Positions 1 to 8,114 of a stretch of DNA of 64,000 nucleotides are shown here, piece by piece; the stretch's first letter is position 1, and every line of letters starts with the position of its first letter. A program made the translations under genes and the position numbers. The stretch lies in contig JADJFV010000002.1 in the NCBI GenBank assembly GCA_016708435.1, forward strand, positions 310,001-374,000, in the 5' to 3' direction. Under the pieces are notes generated by a model. That model was not told the origin of the DNA and did not search any database. It saw only the letters and a program-made list of their open reading frames with translations. Source of the DNA: Leptospiraceae bacterium. GTDB lineage: Bacteria; Spirochaetota; Leptospiria; Leptospirales; Leptospiraceae.

Positions 1-661
1 AGGAATTCTCCTTGCTGATGAAATAAACCGTGCTCCTGCAAAGGTTCAGTCTGCACTCTTACAGTGTATGGAAGAGAGACTTGTGACGATAGGCGATACA
101 ACTTTTCATTTAGATGCGCCGTTTATGGTTTTAGCGACTGAAAATCCAATTGACCAGGAAGGAACTTACCAACTACCGGAAGCGCAGATGGATAGATTTT
201 TAATGAAGGTAAATGTAGATTATCCGGGAGAAGCAGAAGAAGTCGCGATACTCAGTCAGCATGGAAGTGTAACTTCTAAAAATAAAGAAATCAAAAAAAG
301 CATCAGCCGAAAAGAAATACAAGAAATTTCTTCTCTTTCTGATAAAATTTATATAGATGAAAAATTAAAAGACTACATTGTTAAATTAGTTCGTAACACT
401 CGCCCCCAAACTTCCAAGCTAGATGAAATCAAGCCTTACGTTAAACACGGAGTATCCCCTCGTGCCTCTCTTGCGCTCCTTCGTTGTGCGCGAGCAAATG
501 CTTTATTAGAAGGAAGAAATTTTGTAGTGCCCGAAGACATTCGCTTCTCCATTTACGAAGTCATGCGCCACCGTATGATCCTAACCTTCGAAGCAGTCTC
601 CGAAGACGTAACAGTGGATTCTCTAATCAAAACAGTCCTAGAAGTTACTGCACTACCTTAG
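1..661 (+). CDS. MoxR-family AAA+ ATPase, 5' end outside window
   Basis: The reading frame is open from base 2, so the gene begins before the window. The first visible residues carry a Walker B segment (LADEINRAP), followed by the MoxR hallmark ATENPIDQEGTYQLPEAQ and sensor/arginine-finger region (MDRFLMK). The C-terminal half ends with the usual MoxR lid helices (GVSPRASLALLRCARA). MoxR ATPases act as chaperone-like partners of VWA proteins. Here it heads a MoxR-DUF58-BatA-BatB operon on the same strand, which is the classical Bat (aerotolerance) layout. The Walker A part is not visible. Family assignment is secure; the substrate is unknown. Confidence 0.93.
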   Translation, partial: GILLADEINRAPAKVQSALLQCMEERLVTIGDTTFHLDAPFMVLATENPIDQEGTYQLPEAQMDRFLMKVNVDYPGEAEEVAILSQHGSVTSKNKEIKKSISRKEIQEISSLSDKIYIDEKLKDYIVKLVRNTRPQTSKLDEIKPYVKHGVSPRASLALLRCARANALLEGRNFVVPEDIRFSIYEVMRHRMILTFEAVSEDVTVDSLIKTVLEVTALP

Positions 662-692
662 TATGATAGAAAGGACTATAATAAAAGGGTTT

Positions 693-770
693 GGGCAGTG
701 CCCAAGCCGCCGGCAGGCAAAATTAGCCCAGTCCAGCACGGCAGTGCTGGTGCCCCTGCGAAAGGCACGT
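693..770. repeat. GC-rich cluster of short hairpins before DUF58 gene
   Basis: A block much richer in G+C than its surroundings holds several nested palindromes: GGGCA/TGCCC, CCAGCAC-ggca-GTGCTGG (7 bp stem) and GTGCC/GGCAC. Its last bases contain AAAGG (761-765), 7 nt before the ATG at 773, so the repeat end appears to serve as ribosome binding site. It also creates a false in-frame N-terminal extension from 698. Confidence 0.6.
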
Positions 771-772
771 TA

Positions 773-1594
773 ATGATACTAAAAGAATTAGAAAAGTTAA
801 TCCAAGAGATTGAATTAAAATACAAAAAGAAAATTCGCAGTAATCGAGCGGGGTCAATTCTTGTTAACCGCTCTGGAAGAGGGATGGACTTTAAAGAGTC
901 GCGGGTTTATATGTATGGGGACGATATACGATTTGTTGATTGGAATGTTAGTTCTAGAATGGGTGAGCTATATGTAAAACTTTTTCACGAAGAGAATGAT
1001 AGAACGATCAATGTTTTCTTGGATATTTCCAAGTCCATGTCGTTTAACGGTGCAAATTCCTATACAAAGTTCTTTATTGGATTTCAATTCCTTGCGTTTA
1101 TCGCACTCTTATCACTCAATACGGGAGATAGAATCAATATTGTTCTATATTCCGACAAAATAGAATTTGTCGCACTAGGTATTAAATCAAAGGCAGAAGC
1201 TTATCGCATCTTACGAAAGATAAATGAAACTCCTCAGGCAAATAAAACAGATCATCTTTTGCCTTTGCAATATCTAAAAAATAAAATTCCCCGCAATTCG
1301 ATTTCCTATATCATAAGCGATTTTGCAGGGATAACAGACCTTAGCCCGTATCGCTCTCTTCTCGCTATACATGAGTTATACGCAATTCGAATTACAGATC
1401 CAATTGAGAATATAGATAATAAAATACTGAAAAATTTCTTCGTTCAAAATCTAGAAACAAGTCTAGGTGGAGATTATTCTTCTACTTTTAATTCCGATTC
1501 GGAAATACTAAATGAATTTTACAGAGCGAATTTGCTCAATCTCAAGACTGATTCAGATTTGGGTAAGTCAATAGTGCGGTTTTTAAACAGATGA
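773..1594 (+). CDS. DUF58 domain protein of the Bat operon
   Basis: DUF58 proteins are VWA-like partners of MoxR ATPases. The protein (273 aa from this start) shows the typical early segment with SGRGMDFKESRVYMYGDDIR and FVDWNVSSR, then a VWA-like motif FLDISKSMSF around residue 90. An open frame runs back to 698, but those 25 residues are translated from the GC-rich hairpin block and are unlike the family, so I start at ATG 773 (AAAGG 7 nt upstream). The stop TGA overlaps an ATG at 1591 (ATGA), suggesting the next gene was originally coupled. Cytoplasmic, operon role inferred from neighbours. Confidence 0.88.
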   Translation: MILKELEKLIQEIELKYKKKIRSNRAGSILVNRSGRGMDFKESRVYMYGDDIRFVDWNVSSRMGELYVKLFHEENDRTINVFLDISKSMSFNGANSYTKFFIGFQFLAFIALLSLNTGDRINIVLYSDKIEFVALGIKSKAEAYRILRKINETPQANKTDHLLPLQYLKNKIPRNSISYIISDFAGITDLSPYRSLLAIHELYAIRITDPIENIDNKILKNFFVQNLETSLGGDYSSTFNSDSEILNEFYRANLLNLKTDSDLGKSIVRFLNR

Positions 1595-1627
1595 AATCAT
1601 TATTTAGATTTAAGAGTATTGTTTGTT

Positions 1628-1699
1628 TGTCATTCCCGAAATCTTTAATCGGGAATCTCTACTTCTTGAGACCCCCGATTAAAGATTTCGGGGGTGACA
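1628..1699. repeat. 72-bp palindromic repeat, family B, copy 1
   Basis: The element begins TGTCA and ends TGACA. Its two arms of about 32 bases are near-perfect inverted copies around an 8-base loop (for example CGAAATCTTTAATCGGG on the left and its complement on the right). It lies between the DUF58 gene and the next operon gene. The ATG at 1699 is formed at its right edge. A related copy lies at 18503-18605. Confidence 0.85.
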
Positions 1700-2556
1700 T
1701 GAAAAGAATATTGCTTTGTCTATTATATCTTTGTCCTAGTCTACTTCTTGCTGAAGTCACCGAGTCGTATTCGAAGAAGTCTGTGCAAGTAGGGGAAGAG
1801 TCTGTTCTTGAAGTAAAATTTCAAACTGGTGATGTGGTAGAATGGAGTTTGCCTGCAAAAGGATTTTTTTACTCTGAGAAAGATGCAGAAACACCGATAG
1901 GCGAATTAAAAGAAATTACGCAAACTACAACCGAGTTAAAATTTACCTATGTGTATTTTGAGCCCGGAAAGTTTACTGCAAAATTGAGTTGGAAGAATGC
2001 AAATGGGGAAGTCGCACAAAGCCAGGAGGCTTTAGAAGTTAAATCTGTATTAGCCGATGAAAAAGAGCCACTTGATATTGCAGAGCCGATTGCGTTTTCC
2101 GGTCAATACATAGTAAGGTTATTAACTTTTATACTCATAGGCTTAGCTGTAGTGACCGGGCTTGCGTATTTACTATTTTATTTTAATAACAAAAAGAAAG
2201 CTGCTATTAAAGATGCATTGTTTGAAAAGTTAGATGTAGAAGAGAATGTAGATTTTTACAAAAAACAATTAGAGAATATGCTGTTGAATGCTGAGTTGTC
2301 TCACAAGGAATTTATATTTCATCTTTCTGGTTATATCAAAGAAAGAATTGGAAGTAAGTTACAAACTTCGATCATGCACTTAACGCAAACAGAATTGCAC
2401 GACATTTTGCAAACGGATTATCGTGTGGCAAATGTAGAGTTACTCTCTATAGACAATTATTTTAATTCTGTAAAATATATGCCGAACGAAGAACAGATTA
2501 CTCGCGATAATGCGCTGGCTCTCGTAAAATATTGGGATAAAATACTCGCTAGATGA
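1699..2556 (+). CDS. Membrane protein in BatD/DUF4381 position of Bat operon
   Basis: Residues 1-19 form a signal peptide (MKRILLCLLYLCPSLLLA). A beta-rich periplasmic part of about 110 residues follows, then one transmembrane helix near residues 140-160 (LLTFILIGLAVVTGLAYLL), and a charged cytoplasmic helical domain. This topology and the place between DUF58 and BatA match the BatD/DUF4381-like component of Bat loci, thought to anchor the complex; sequence similarity itself is weak. An open frame extends back to ATG 1591, overlapping the DUF58 stop, but that stretch is translated repeat. The signal peptide decides for 1699, where GGGGG at the repeat end could act as a close ribosome site. 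Stop overlaps the next start (ATGA). Confidence 0.7.
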   Translation: MKRILLCLLYLCPSLLLAEVTESYSKKSVQVGEESVLEVKFQTGDVVEWSLPAKGFFYSEKDAETPIGELKEITQTTTELKFTYVYFEPGKFTAKLSWKNANGEVAQSQEALEVKSVLADEKEPLDIAEPIAFSGQYIVRLLTFILIGLAVVTGLAYLLFYFNNKKKAAIKDALFEKLDVEENVDFYKKQLENMLLNAELSHKEFIFHLSGYIKERIGSKLQTSIMHLTQTELHDILQTDYRVANVELLSIDNYFNSVKYMPNEEQITRDNALALVKYWDKILAR

Positions 2557-3500
2557 ACTACTTTGAACGACCAGAACTTTTATATTTAATTCCATTTGTA
2601 TTGGTATACGCCTTTTTCTTTTGGAAAATGAATTTTCATGAGAACAAAATGCGACTTAGCATTGGAATCCAAGCGGATACTGTAAAATTTCCAATTCTAG
2701 AAACCGTGAAAAAGTATTTTCCTTTTTTGCGGTTTATCATTGTTATCTTGATGATACTTTCGCTTGCTGGACCGGGCACACAATCTAGTCTACTACCAGA
2801 TGAAAAGAACGGAGTCGATATGATGATCGCTATTGACGTTTCAGGCTCCATGGTTAGAAGCAATGATTTTCTACCTAAAAATAGACTCGAAGTCTCGAAA
2901 GACTTAATTAAAAACTTCATCAAAAAGCGAATCAATGATAGAATGGGACTTGTTGTCTTTGGAGGAGCGGCTTATTTGCAGTCGCCGCTCACGAATGATA
3001 TTGAATCTCTCGTAGAAGTGGTTTCCGAAATTAACCAGAGCACAGTAGACGAGCAGGGGACTGCTATTGGAGATTCAATTATTCTTTCTACGTATCGATT
3101 GAAAAACTCGAAGGCTAGATCGAAGGTGATGATTGTAATTACAGATGGCGTTTCGAACACAGGAAAAATTGATCCAATTACAGCGGCGGATACTGCTGAT
3201 AAGTTTGGAATTAAAATTTATACGATCGGAATTGGAAAAGATTTGCAAGGAGAATTTGAAACTGACTTTGATAGCTTGCAACAGATCGCAGAAAAAACAG
3301 ATGGACTTTTTTATCGGGCAACGGATTCGAACGAGTTTGCGGAAGTTCTCAATTCCATTGACACCTTAGAAAAAGACAATCTCAACGTGAAGCCAAGGAT
3401 TTTTGTAGAGCCTCACTATATGTATTTTCTACTTCCTGCAATTCTTCTTTTAGTTTTTGATTTTCTGATTCGAAGTTTCTATCTCAGGTATTATATATGA
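2553..3500 (+). CDS. batA: BatA, VWA-domain membrane protein
   Basis: The 315-residue protein has two N-terminal membrane segments (residues about 8-25 and 55-75), a von Willebrand factor A domain with a complete MIDAS (DVSGSM near residue 95, later the Thr site and VITDGVSNTG), and a C-terminal transmembrane helix (YFLLPAILLLVFDFLI). This is the standard BatA layout: the VWA domain faces the periplasm or cytoplasmic face between membrane anchors and binds a divalent metal. The start overlaps the preceding stop by 4 nt and the stop overlaps the batB start by 4 nt, so translational coupling is likely. Bat proteins are linked to stress tolerance in Bacteroides and Leptospira; the exact role is unsettled. 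Confidence 0.9.
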   Translation: MNYFERPELLYLIPFVLVYAFFFWKMNFHENKMRLSIGIQADTVKFPILETVKKYFPFLRFIIVILMILSLAGPGTQSSLLPDEKNGVDMMIAIDVSGSMVRSNDFLPKNRLEVSKDLIKNFIKKRINDRMGLVVFGGAAYLQSPLTNDIESLVEVVSEINQSTVDEQGTAIGDSIILSTYRLKNSKARSKVMIVITDGVSNTGKIDPITAADTADKFGIKIYTIGIGKDLQGEFETDFDSLQQIAEKTDGLFYRATDSNEFAEVLNSIDTLEKDNLNVKPRIFVEPHYMYFLLPAILLLVFDFLIRSFYLRYYI

Positions 3501-4542
3501 AAAATTTGGACTTCTATCATTTACTCCTTCTTATCCTCCTTGTTGCATCAGTGGGAGTTTACATATTCTATAAAATTAAACAGAGAATGGATATTGATAC
3601 ATTTATCAAGGTCTACCCGGGAGTTAAGGCTAAGATGAGTATGCCGCCGAATTGGCTTCTTAGTATTCGATATACTCTCTATGTCATCGTGACTATTCTA
3701 TTAGTGATTGCGATATTAAATCCTTCCTTCTCTGAGGAAGCAGGCGTGGAAGAAAAATCTGTTTCCGGAGTAGACATTGTATTTTTAGTAGATGTGAGTC
3801 TTTCTATGAATGCGACAGACGCTCTACCGAATCGACTTTCTAAATTCAAAGAGACCGTCTTACGCCAATTACCCGCTCTCAATGGAAATCGTCTCGGAAT
3901 CATTGCCTTTGCGGGAGTTCCTTTTTTGTATTGTCCTATGACAACAGACATTGCGGCATTTTCGGATTATGTGCGTGGTCTTGATGTAGACATGATTCCC
4001 AACACAGGCACGAATTTAAAAAGAGCCTTCGGGAAAGCAGAAGAAATTTTTAAATCAGGCAAGGTCTTGCGAAATAAAGTATTGATATTAGTAACTGACG
4101 GCGAAGACATAAAGGAAGCACACCATCCAAAATAGATGCTGATATTTTAATCTGGGGAGTCGGAACAGAAGAGGGGGGAAATATTTTTTACAAAGACGAG
4201 CAGACTGGTGTATCGGGCTTTGTCACTCGCACAGGAAATTTAGTCAGCGACAAGTCCAACCCAGAATTAATCCGCACTAAACTAGATGAAGAGTTTCTAT
4301 TAGAACTTGCAGCAATCCAAAAAGCGGATTACACCAATATATCTGCAAACCCTGCGAGCGCCGACAACCTGCTGCAAAAAATTAACTCCATGAATAAAAA
4401 CACATCCTCTAAATTATCCAACCTATTTAAGAAAGATGGTTACCAATTTTTTCTTTTCCCTGCTGTTTTTCTTTTACTTCTTGATATGAGTTTGTTGGAA
4501 TTTTTATTTAAGAAGTATACTGTCATTTCGAACCGAGCCTAA
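3497..4542 (+). pseudogene. batB: BatB, VWA-domain membrane protein, frameshifted
   Basis: The first frame (3497-4135, 212 aa) has the two N-terminal membrane segments and a VWA domain with MIDAS DVSLSM and TDGED, then stops at TAG 4133-4135 right after TDGED. The frame one base back continues without interruption from ATA 4132 (reading IDADILIWGVGTEEGG) through the rest of the VWA domain and a final transmembrane helix to TAA 4540-4542. One extra A in the A4 run at 4129-4132 restores a BatB of about 348 residues, the usual length. The last residues (VISNRA) come from a dispersed repeat starting at 4521. Either an assembly indel, a recent mutation, or less likely slippage on A-AAA-TAG. Confidence 0.85.
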
Positions 4543-4625
4543 GCGAGCGTGAGAAATCTATCTGACAAAAGAACGGTAGTTTTAAGCAAGATAGACCTCT
4601 GACGGTGATGCTGTTCGAGGTGACA
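4521..4625. repeat. MITE-like repeat, family A, copy 1
   Basis: About 105 bp with terminal inverted repeats TGTCATTTCGAAC and GTTCGAGGTGACA. Internal blocks GTGAGAAATCTAT and AGATAGACCT are shared, in the same order, with the inverted copy at 6865-7008. Its left end provides the batB stop; its right end plus GGAG supplies the Shine-Dalgarno of the gene at 4639. No transposase is encoded. Confidence 0.85.
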
Positions 4626-4638
4626 GGAGAATAAAGAA

Positions 4639-5124
4639 ATGATGAATACTTGGCTAATAGTAATTATCCTAGCTATCGGAGTCGTTATTAATTGTTTTCC
4701 TAAAGAAAATATTATTATAAAATCCAAAAAAATAGTTTTAGACAAAGCTACTTTGTCAATGAAACAGGATGATTTTATTGAAGTAGATGAAGAAGATTTG
4801 AGTTATTGGAGATCTATAGATAGAAAGTTTAATTTTTTCAGAATACAGTTCAAAGATGTTTCGAAATCTTATCGGGAATATGACTACGAAGTCAAAGGCG
4901 TTAAGTATAAAAAGATTTTTGTATGTTTGAATTTTGATGATTGGCGAGAGCGAAGATTTTTTTTATGGAGTCTATTTCGGGATTATGAAGAAGAGATTAA
5001 CTCTATGGTAAATATTACAGTTGTTCTCAGAAGTGTTTATTCTGCAAGCTACGTTAGTAGGGTGAAGGTAAGTGATTGTTTAATTTTAACTGGAGCTTTT
5101 GAATCTAAAGACATTCTGCAATAG
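4639..5124 (+). CDS. Hypothetical small membrane-anchored protein
   Basis: I do not recognise this 161-residue protein. It starts with a hydrophobic segment (MMNTWLIVIILAIGVVINCF) that could be a membrane anchor, or a lax lipoprotein signal ending at Cys20, followed by a charged alpha/beta region rich in Asp, Glu, Lys and Tyr. The start is supported by AGGAG 9 nt upstream, which belongs to the end of repeat family A. It is the last gene before a 150-base AT-rich stretch and is not obviously part of the Bat operon. Codon use resembles its neighbours. Function unknown. Confidence 0.6.
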   Translation: MMNTWLIVIILAIGVVINCFPKENIIIKSKKIVLDKATLSMKQDDFIEVDEEDLSYWRSIDRKFNFFRIQFKDVSKSYREYDYEVKGVKYKKIFVCLNFDDWRERRFFLWSLFRDYEEEINSMVNITVVLRSVYSASYVSRVKVSDCLILTGAFESKDILQ

Positions 5125-5215
5125 AAAGAAAATTAAAATATATCATAAAGTTTCTACGAGTGACATCTATCCTGAATTTCCCTCTAAAAAAATAGTTTTA
5201 CATATACTTAAAAGA

Positions 5216-5244
5216 TTTACATAAAATCATTAAAGTTTTAAGTA
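5216..5244 (+). promoter_or_regulatory. Candidate promoter of DUF4143 ATPase 1
   Basis: TTTACA (5216-5221) and TAAGTA (5239-5244) are separated by 17 bp. The -10 lies inside the 32-bp palindrome, so a protein bound there would block it. The match is moderate. Confidence 0.4.
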
Positions 5245-5260
5245 TACTTAAAACTTTAAT
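5229..5260. promoter_or_regulatory. 32-bp perfect palindrome (candidate operator)
   Basis: Bases 5229-5260 equal their own reverse complement without mismatch or spacer (left half ATTAAAGTTTTAAGTA). The palindrome ends 15 nt before the ATG of the DUF4143 ATPase. A second half-site TATACTTAAAAG lies at 5203-5214, exactly 40 nt upstream of TATACTTAAAAC in the palindrome. No T tract follows, so it is a better operator than terminator. Confidence 0.6.
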
Positions 5261-5275
5261 ATAAGGCTAAAATCA

Positions 5276-6517
5276 ATGGATTTTGAAATAGCAGACTTTC
5301 CTTTTTTAAAAAGAGAACTCTATGTAAATCGGTTTCTCCCATTTTTGGATAAGAACATTATAAAAATTCTCACTGGTCATAGACGAGTGGGTAAGAGCTA
5401 TATGCTGTTTCAAATTATTGAGATGCTACGAGAAAAAGGCATTAAGTCTGAGCAGATTGTTTATATAAATAAGGAATTAGCAGAATTTGCATCCATTAAA
5501 AACCACAAAGACCTTTTATCCTACATCGAAAAATTAAAGAAAAAGAAGAAACAAAAAATTTATCTCTTCATTGATGAAGTTCAGGAGATAGAAAAATTTG
5601 AAACAGCACTTCGAAGTTTACTGGCAGAAAATCTTTATGATATTTATTGCACAGGAAGTAATGCAAATATTTTATCGGGTGAGTTGGCAACCAATCTAGC
5701 TGGTCGTTATATTGAATTTAAAATTTACAGTCTTTCGTATCCAGAATTTCTTAACTTTCATAAATTAAAAAATAACAAAGACAATTTATTGCAATATTTT
5801 AAATTTGGAGGATTACCTTTTTTAATTCATCTAGAACTCAAAGAAGAAATTGTATCAGAATACATGCGCAATATTTATAATACAATTTTGTTAAAAGATG
5901 TAGTTGCTCGTTATCAACTTAGGAACGTTGCTTTTCTGGAAAGACTTTTGGAATACTTAGCGGATAATACGGGTAGCCTCGTGTCAGCTAAGAGTATTAG
6001 TGATTTTCTGAAATCCCAAAGAATCAATATATCACCTAATGTTATTTTGAATTATATTTCTTATCTAGAAAGTGCATTTATTATTTTTAAGGTGCAACGA
6101 GCAGAAATTGGAGGAAGAAAAATATTTGAAATTGGAGAAAAATACTATTTTGAAGAAATAGGAATTCGTAGAACCTTACTAAACTCTAACATCTCCGATA
6201 TTCATAAAGTATTGGAAAATATCATTTATCTGCATCTGCGCATTGCCGGCTATGATGTGCGCATTGGTAAACTTGACAATAAAGAAATTGATTTTGTATG
6301 CTCTAGGAAAGATGAAAAGCTTTATATTCAAGTTGCCTATTTGATTCCTGATGAAAAAACATTCGAGCGAGAATTTGGAAATCTTCTTCTAATCAAAGAC
6401 AATTTTCCCAAGTATGTGGTTTCAATGGATGAAAGGGCAGAAGGCAATCATAACGGCATTAAGCATATACATATTCAGAACTTTCTAACTAAAATCATAA
6501 AAGATACTTTACCTTAA
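5276..6517 (+). CDS. AAA ATPase with DUF4143 C-terminal domain (copy 1)
   Basis: Length 413 aa. Walker A is GHRRVGKS (34-41), Walker B LFIDEVQ near residue 100, and the sensor motif CTGSNAN follows. The middle has the family signature TNLAGRYIEF and a KFGGLP segment. The C-terminal DUF4143 region is a PD-(D/E)XK-like fold; here the expected Asp is present (EIDFV) but the E-x-K is replaced by IQVAY, so nuclease activity is doubtful. AAGG 9 nt upstream supports the start. The gene stands alone, preceded by a perfect palindrome, and overlaps the convergent mazG-like gene by 9 bp. The cellular role of solitary DUF4143 ATPases is not established. Confidence 0.88.
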   Translation: MDFEIADFPFLKRELYVNRFLPFLDKNIIKILTGHRRVGKSYMLFQIIEMLREKGIKSEQIVYINKELAEFASIKNHKDLLSYIEKLKKKKKQKIYLFIDEVQEIEKFETALRSLLAENLYDIYCTGSNANILSGELATNLAGRYIEFKIYSLSYPEFLNFHKLKNNKDNLLQYFKFGGLPFLIHLELKEEIVSEYMRNIYNTILLKDVVARYQLRNVAFLERLLEYLADNTGSLVSAKSISDFLKSQRINISPNVILNYISYLESAFIIFKVQRAEIGGRKIFEIGEKYYFEEIGIRRTLLNSNISDIHKVLENIIYLHLRIAGYDVRIGKLDNKEIDFVCSRKDEKLYIQVAYLIPDEKTFEREFGNLLLIKDNFPKYVVSMDERAEGNHNGIKHIHIQNFLTKIIKDTLP

Positions 6518-6850
6518 CTTTTCATTATTCTTATGCCTATCTTTATCGCGTGACGTATTTTTCTCGATGGTTTGTTTTAATGCATCTTCTAAAGAAATTC
6601 CCATTTGGTTGGCGAGACAAATCAATACAAATAATACATCACCCATTTCCGATGGAATTGATTTTTCTAAATCTGACTTTTTAAAAGACTGATCTCCATA
6701 AGTCCTAGCGACTAATCGTGATAATTCCCCAACTTCTTCCATTAAGAGAGCAAGATTAGTCAATTCACTAAAATACCTTACACCAATGGTAGTAATCCAT
6801 TCATCAACTTGTTTTTGAGCCTGGTTTAGAGTTAAATCGTTGTTATTCAT
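6509..6850 (-). CDS. MazG-like nucleotide pyrophosphohydrolase
   Basis: The 113-residue protein fits the all-alpha NTP pyrophosphatase fold: the metal-binding EEVGELSR motif (around residues 38-45) and the second helix EMGDVLFVLICLANQMG carry the acidic residues typical of MazG/dCTPase-type enzymes, which hydrolyse nucleoside triphosphates to monophosphate and PPi. A longer frame begins at 6925, but those residues are encoded by repeat family A; ATG 6850 has AGGAG 10 nt upstream, itself the end of that repeat. Cytoplasmic house-cleaning role likely. Convergent with the DUF4143 ATPase, overlapping by 9 bp. Confidence 0.85.
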   Translation of the reverse strand: MNNNDLTLNQAQKQVDEWITTIGVRYFSELTNLALLMEEVGELSRLVARTYGDQSFKKSDLEKSIPSEMGDVLFVLICLANQMGISLEDALKQTIEKNTSRDKDRHKNNEKLR

Positions 6851-6864
6851 AATGGCTTTACTCC

Positions 6865-7008
6865 TGTCACCTCGAACGGTATCATCGTCCACCATTCGCT
6901 CGGTCGCGAACCAGCGCCTTCGCAAGGTCTATCTAGCTTAATACTATCATTGTATTGTAATATAGATTTCTCACGGCGCAAATTTTGATGCTGCTAGTTC
7001 GAAATGAC
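6865..7008. repeat. MITE-like repeat, family A, copy 2 (inverted)
   Basis: On the minus strand this element begins with GTCATTTCGAAC and ends with GTTCGAGGTGACA, with GTGAGAAATCTAT and AGATAGACCT between, matching copy 1. It is about 40 bp longer owing to an extra segment before the last terminal repeat. The terminal GACAGGAG provides the ribosome site of the mazG-like gene, as copy 1 does for the gene at 4639. Confidence 0.85.
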
Positions 7009-7031
7009 TGTTCAAATTTTCGCCCTTATCC

Positions 7032-8111
7032 TCATCTGTGTCCATCGGTGTCCATCGGTGTTAAAATCTTTTCCAAAAGTATATCTGTAATTTCTGGATA
7101 ACAGCCGCCGCTTAGATGGTGGACGTCTACGAATTTCTGGCATTGGATGGAGCTAGCATAGTCAACCAGGTTTAATACGGGTATGCCGCTTTTGTTTGCG
7201 AATTCGATTTTGTCTTTCCACCATACTTCATAAAAATCTGATTCATCAAGAAGTTTTTGTAATGGTTTAGAAATTATGGGTTTGTAGACTATAACTTTTA
7301 TATTGTTTTGCTTGCAGGTTTCTAAAAATTTTTCAAAGAACTTTTTTTGTGCAGTAGATTCCTTGAAAGATTTGTTTCCCTGTTTACGAAAGGCTTGCGC
7401 GTAATAGCTCTTAGACTCTTTTTCGAAAACATCTTCTGGTATTTCATGGATGATTGGATTTGGAATCCCGCCATTGTTTTGCTTGGTTGCGAGATGAACC
7501 ATCGAGTTAAAATATTCGAATCCGGCAATCTTGTTTTTATCTTTGATTCTTTGCATTGCGATGTTTAGTCTGGGAGGGAAACGCACTACACTAAATAGAT
7601 TCGCATGAACAAAACTTTCCATTTCATCACTAGAAAAAATATCTTTATTTTCATACATGAATTTCCAATCATAGGAAAACTTTAAAGCATATTCATTGGC
7701 TGCATCCTGAAAAATTTCCGGTATGATTTCCAAAACCGCATAGTCTATCTTTGCCCCTGTATTCAGCACTGTTTGTAAATTATAATACAAATAGGATGGA
7801 GGTGCCATTGGTGCGGAGAAGTTATATGTCGTTATCCGTTCATCTTTTTCGTGAATGTATTTATGAGAAAACTCTCCCATATGAGATGTGCCGAAAAGGA
7901 TTAAAAGTTTCTCTTCAGGCTTCTTGTTAGATTGGTATGCGAGCAGTTGTTCAAGTAAGGCTCCTTTCTCTGCGTAGAATGAATACTCAATCCTTGACTC
8001 TGTGTATTTTCTAACAAAGTCAGTCCCGAAAAATTTATCGAAGCAAAAAATAAATCCTGCGAGTAGGAGGGGGTATAATAAAAATTTGTGTTTTAAAAAT
8101 GTTTCGTTCAT
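7032..8111 (-). CDS. DUF1574-type SGNH-fold protein, MBOAT partner
   Basis: One N-terminal membrane segment (LLYPLLLAGFIFCF) precedes a 330-residue extracytoplasmic domain with SGNH-hydrolase features: FGTSHMGE (block I, Ser near residue 75) and DVHHLSG near the end (block V Asp/His). I believe it belongs to DUF1574, a Leptospira family similar in layout to AlgJ/AlgX acetyltransferases. It is the last gene of a minus-strand operon and sits 3 bases after an MBOAT gene, so it probably completes acyl transfer to an exported glycan. The C-terminal residues PMDTDGHR are translated from a dispersed ACACCGATGG repeat, so the end may be repeat-derived. Confidence 0.75.
   Translation of the reverse strand: MNETFLKHKFLLYPLLLAGFIFCFDKFFGTDFVRKYTESRIEYSFYAEKGALLEQLLAYQSNKKPEEKLLILFGTSHMGEFSHKYIHEKDERITTYNFSAPMAPPSYLYYNLQTVLNTGAKIDYAVLEIIPEIFQDAANEYALKFSYDWKFMYENKDIFSSDEMESFVHANLFSVVRFPPRLNIAMQRIKDKNKIAGFEYFNSMVHLATKQNNGGIPNPIIHEIPEDVFEKESKSYYAQAFRKQGNKSFKESTAQKKFFEKFLETCKQNNIKVIVYKPIISKPLQKLLDESDFYEVWWKDKIEFANKSGIPVLNLVDYASSIQCQKFVDVHHLSGGCYPEITDILLEKILTPMDTDGHR
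7034..7063. repeat. TCCATCGGTG tandem repeat (family D, copy 1)
   Basis: TCCATCGGTG occurs twice directly in tandem at 7041-7060, flanked by a partial third unit. It overlaps the 3' end of the SGNH gene, where it codes for PMDTDGH. A diverged relative on the same theme (ACACCGA units) is at 36246-36275. Confidence 0.7.
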
Positions 8112-8114
8112 AGT

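Noticed and set aside
698..772. N-terminal extension of the DUF58 protein
   Set aside because: The 25 extra residues are translated GC-rich hairpin sequence and unlike the family; ATG 773 has its own SD.
3145..3369. Small ORF inside batA
   Set aside because: Another frame of a well-supported gene; composition not protein-like.
4127..4135. Programmed -1 frameshift in batB
   Set aside because: The site has no canonical X-XXY-YYZ heptamer, and two other genes show the same type of single-base loss, so indel is simpler.
5229..5260. Transcription terminator
   Set aside because: AT-rich palindrome without T tract, located in a promoter-like position next to a start.
7034..7063. CRISPR-like tandem repeat
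   Set aside because: Only two to three 10-base units without spacers.
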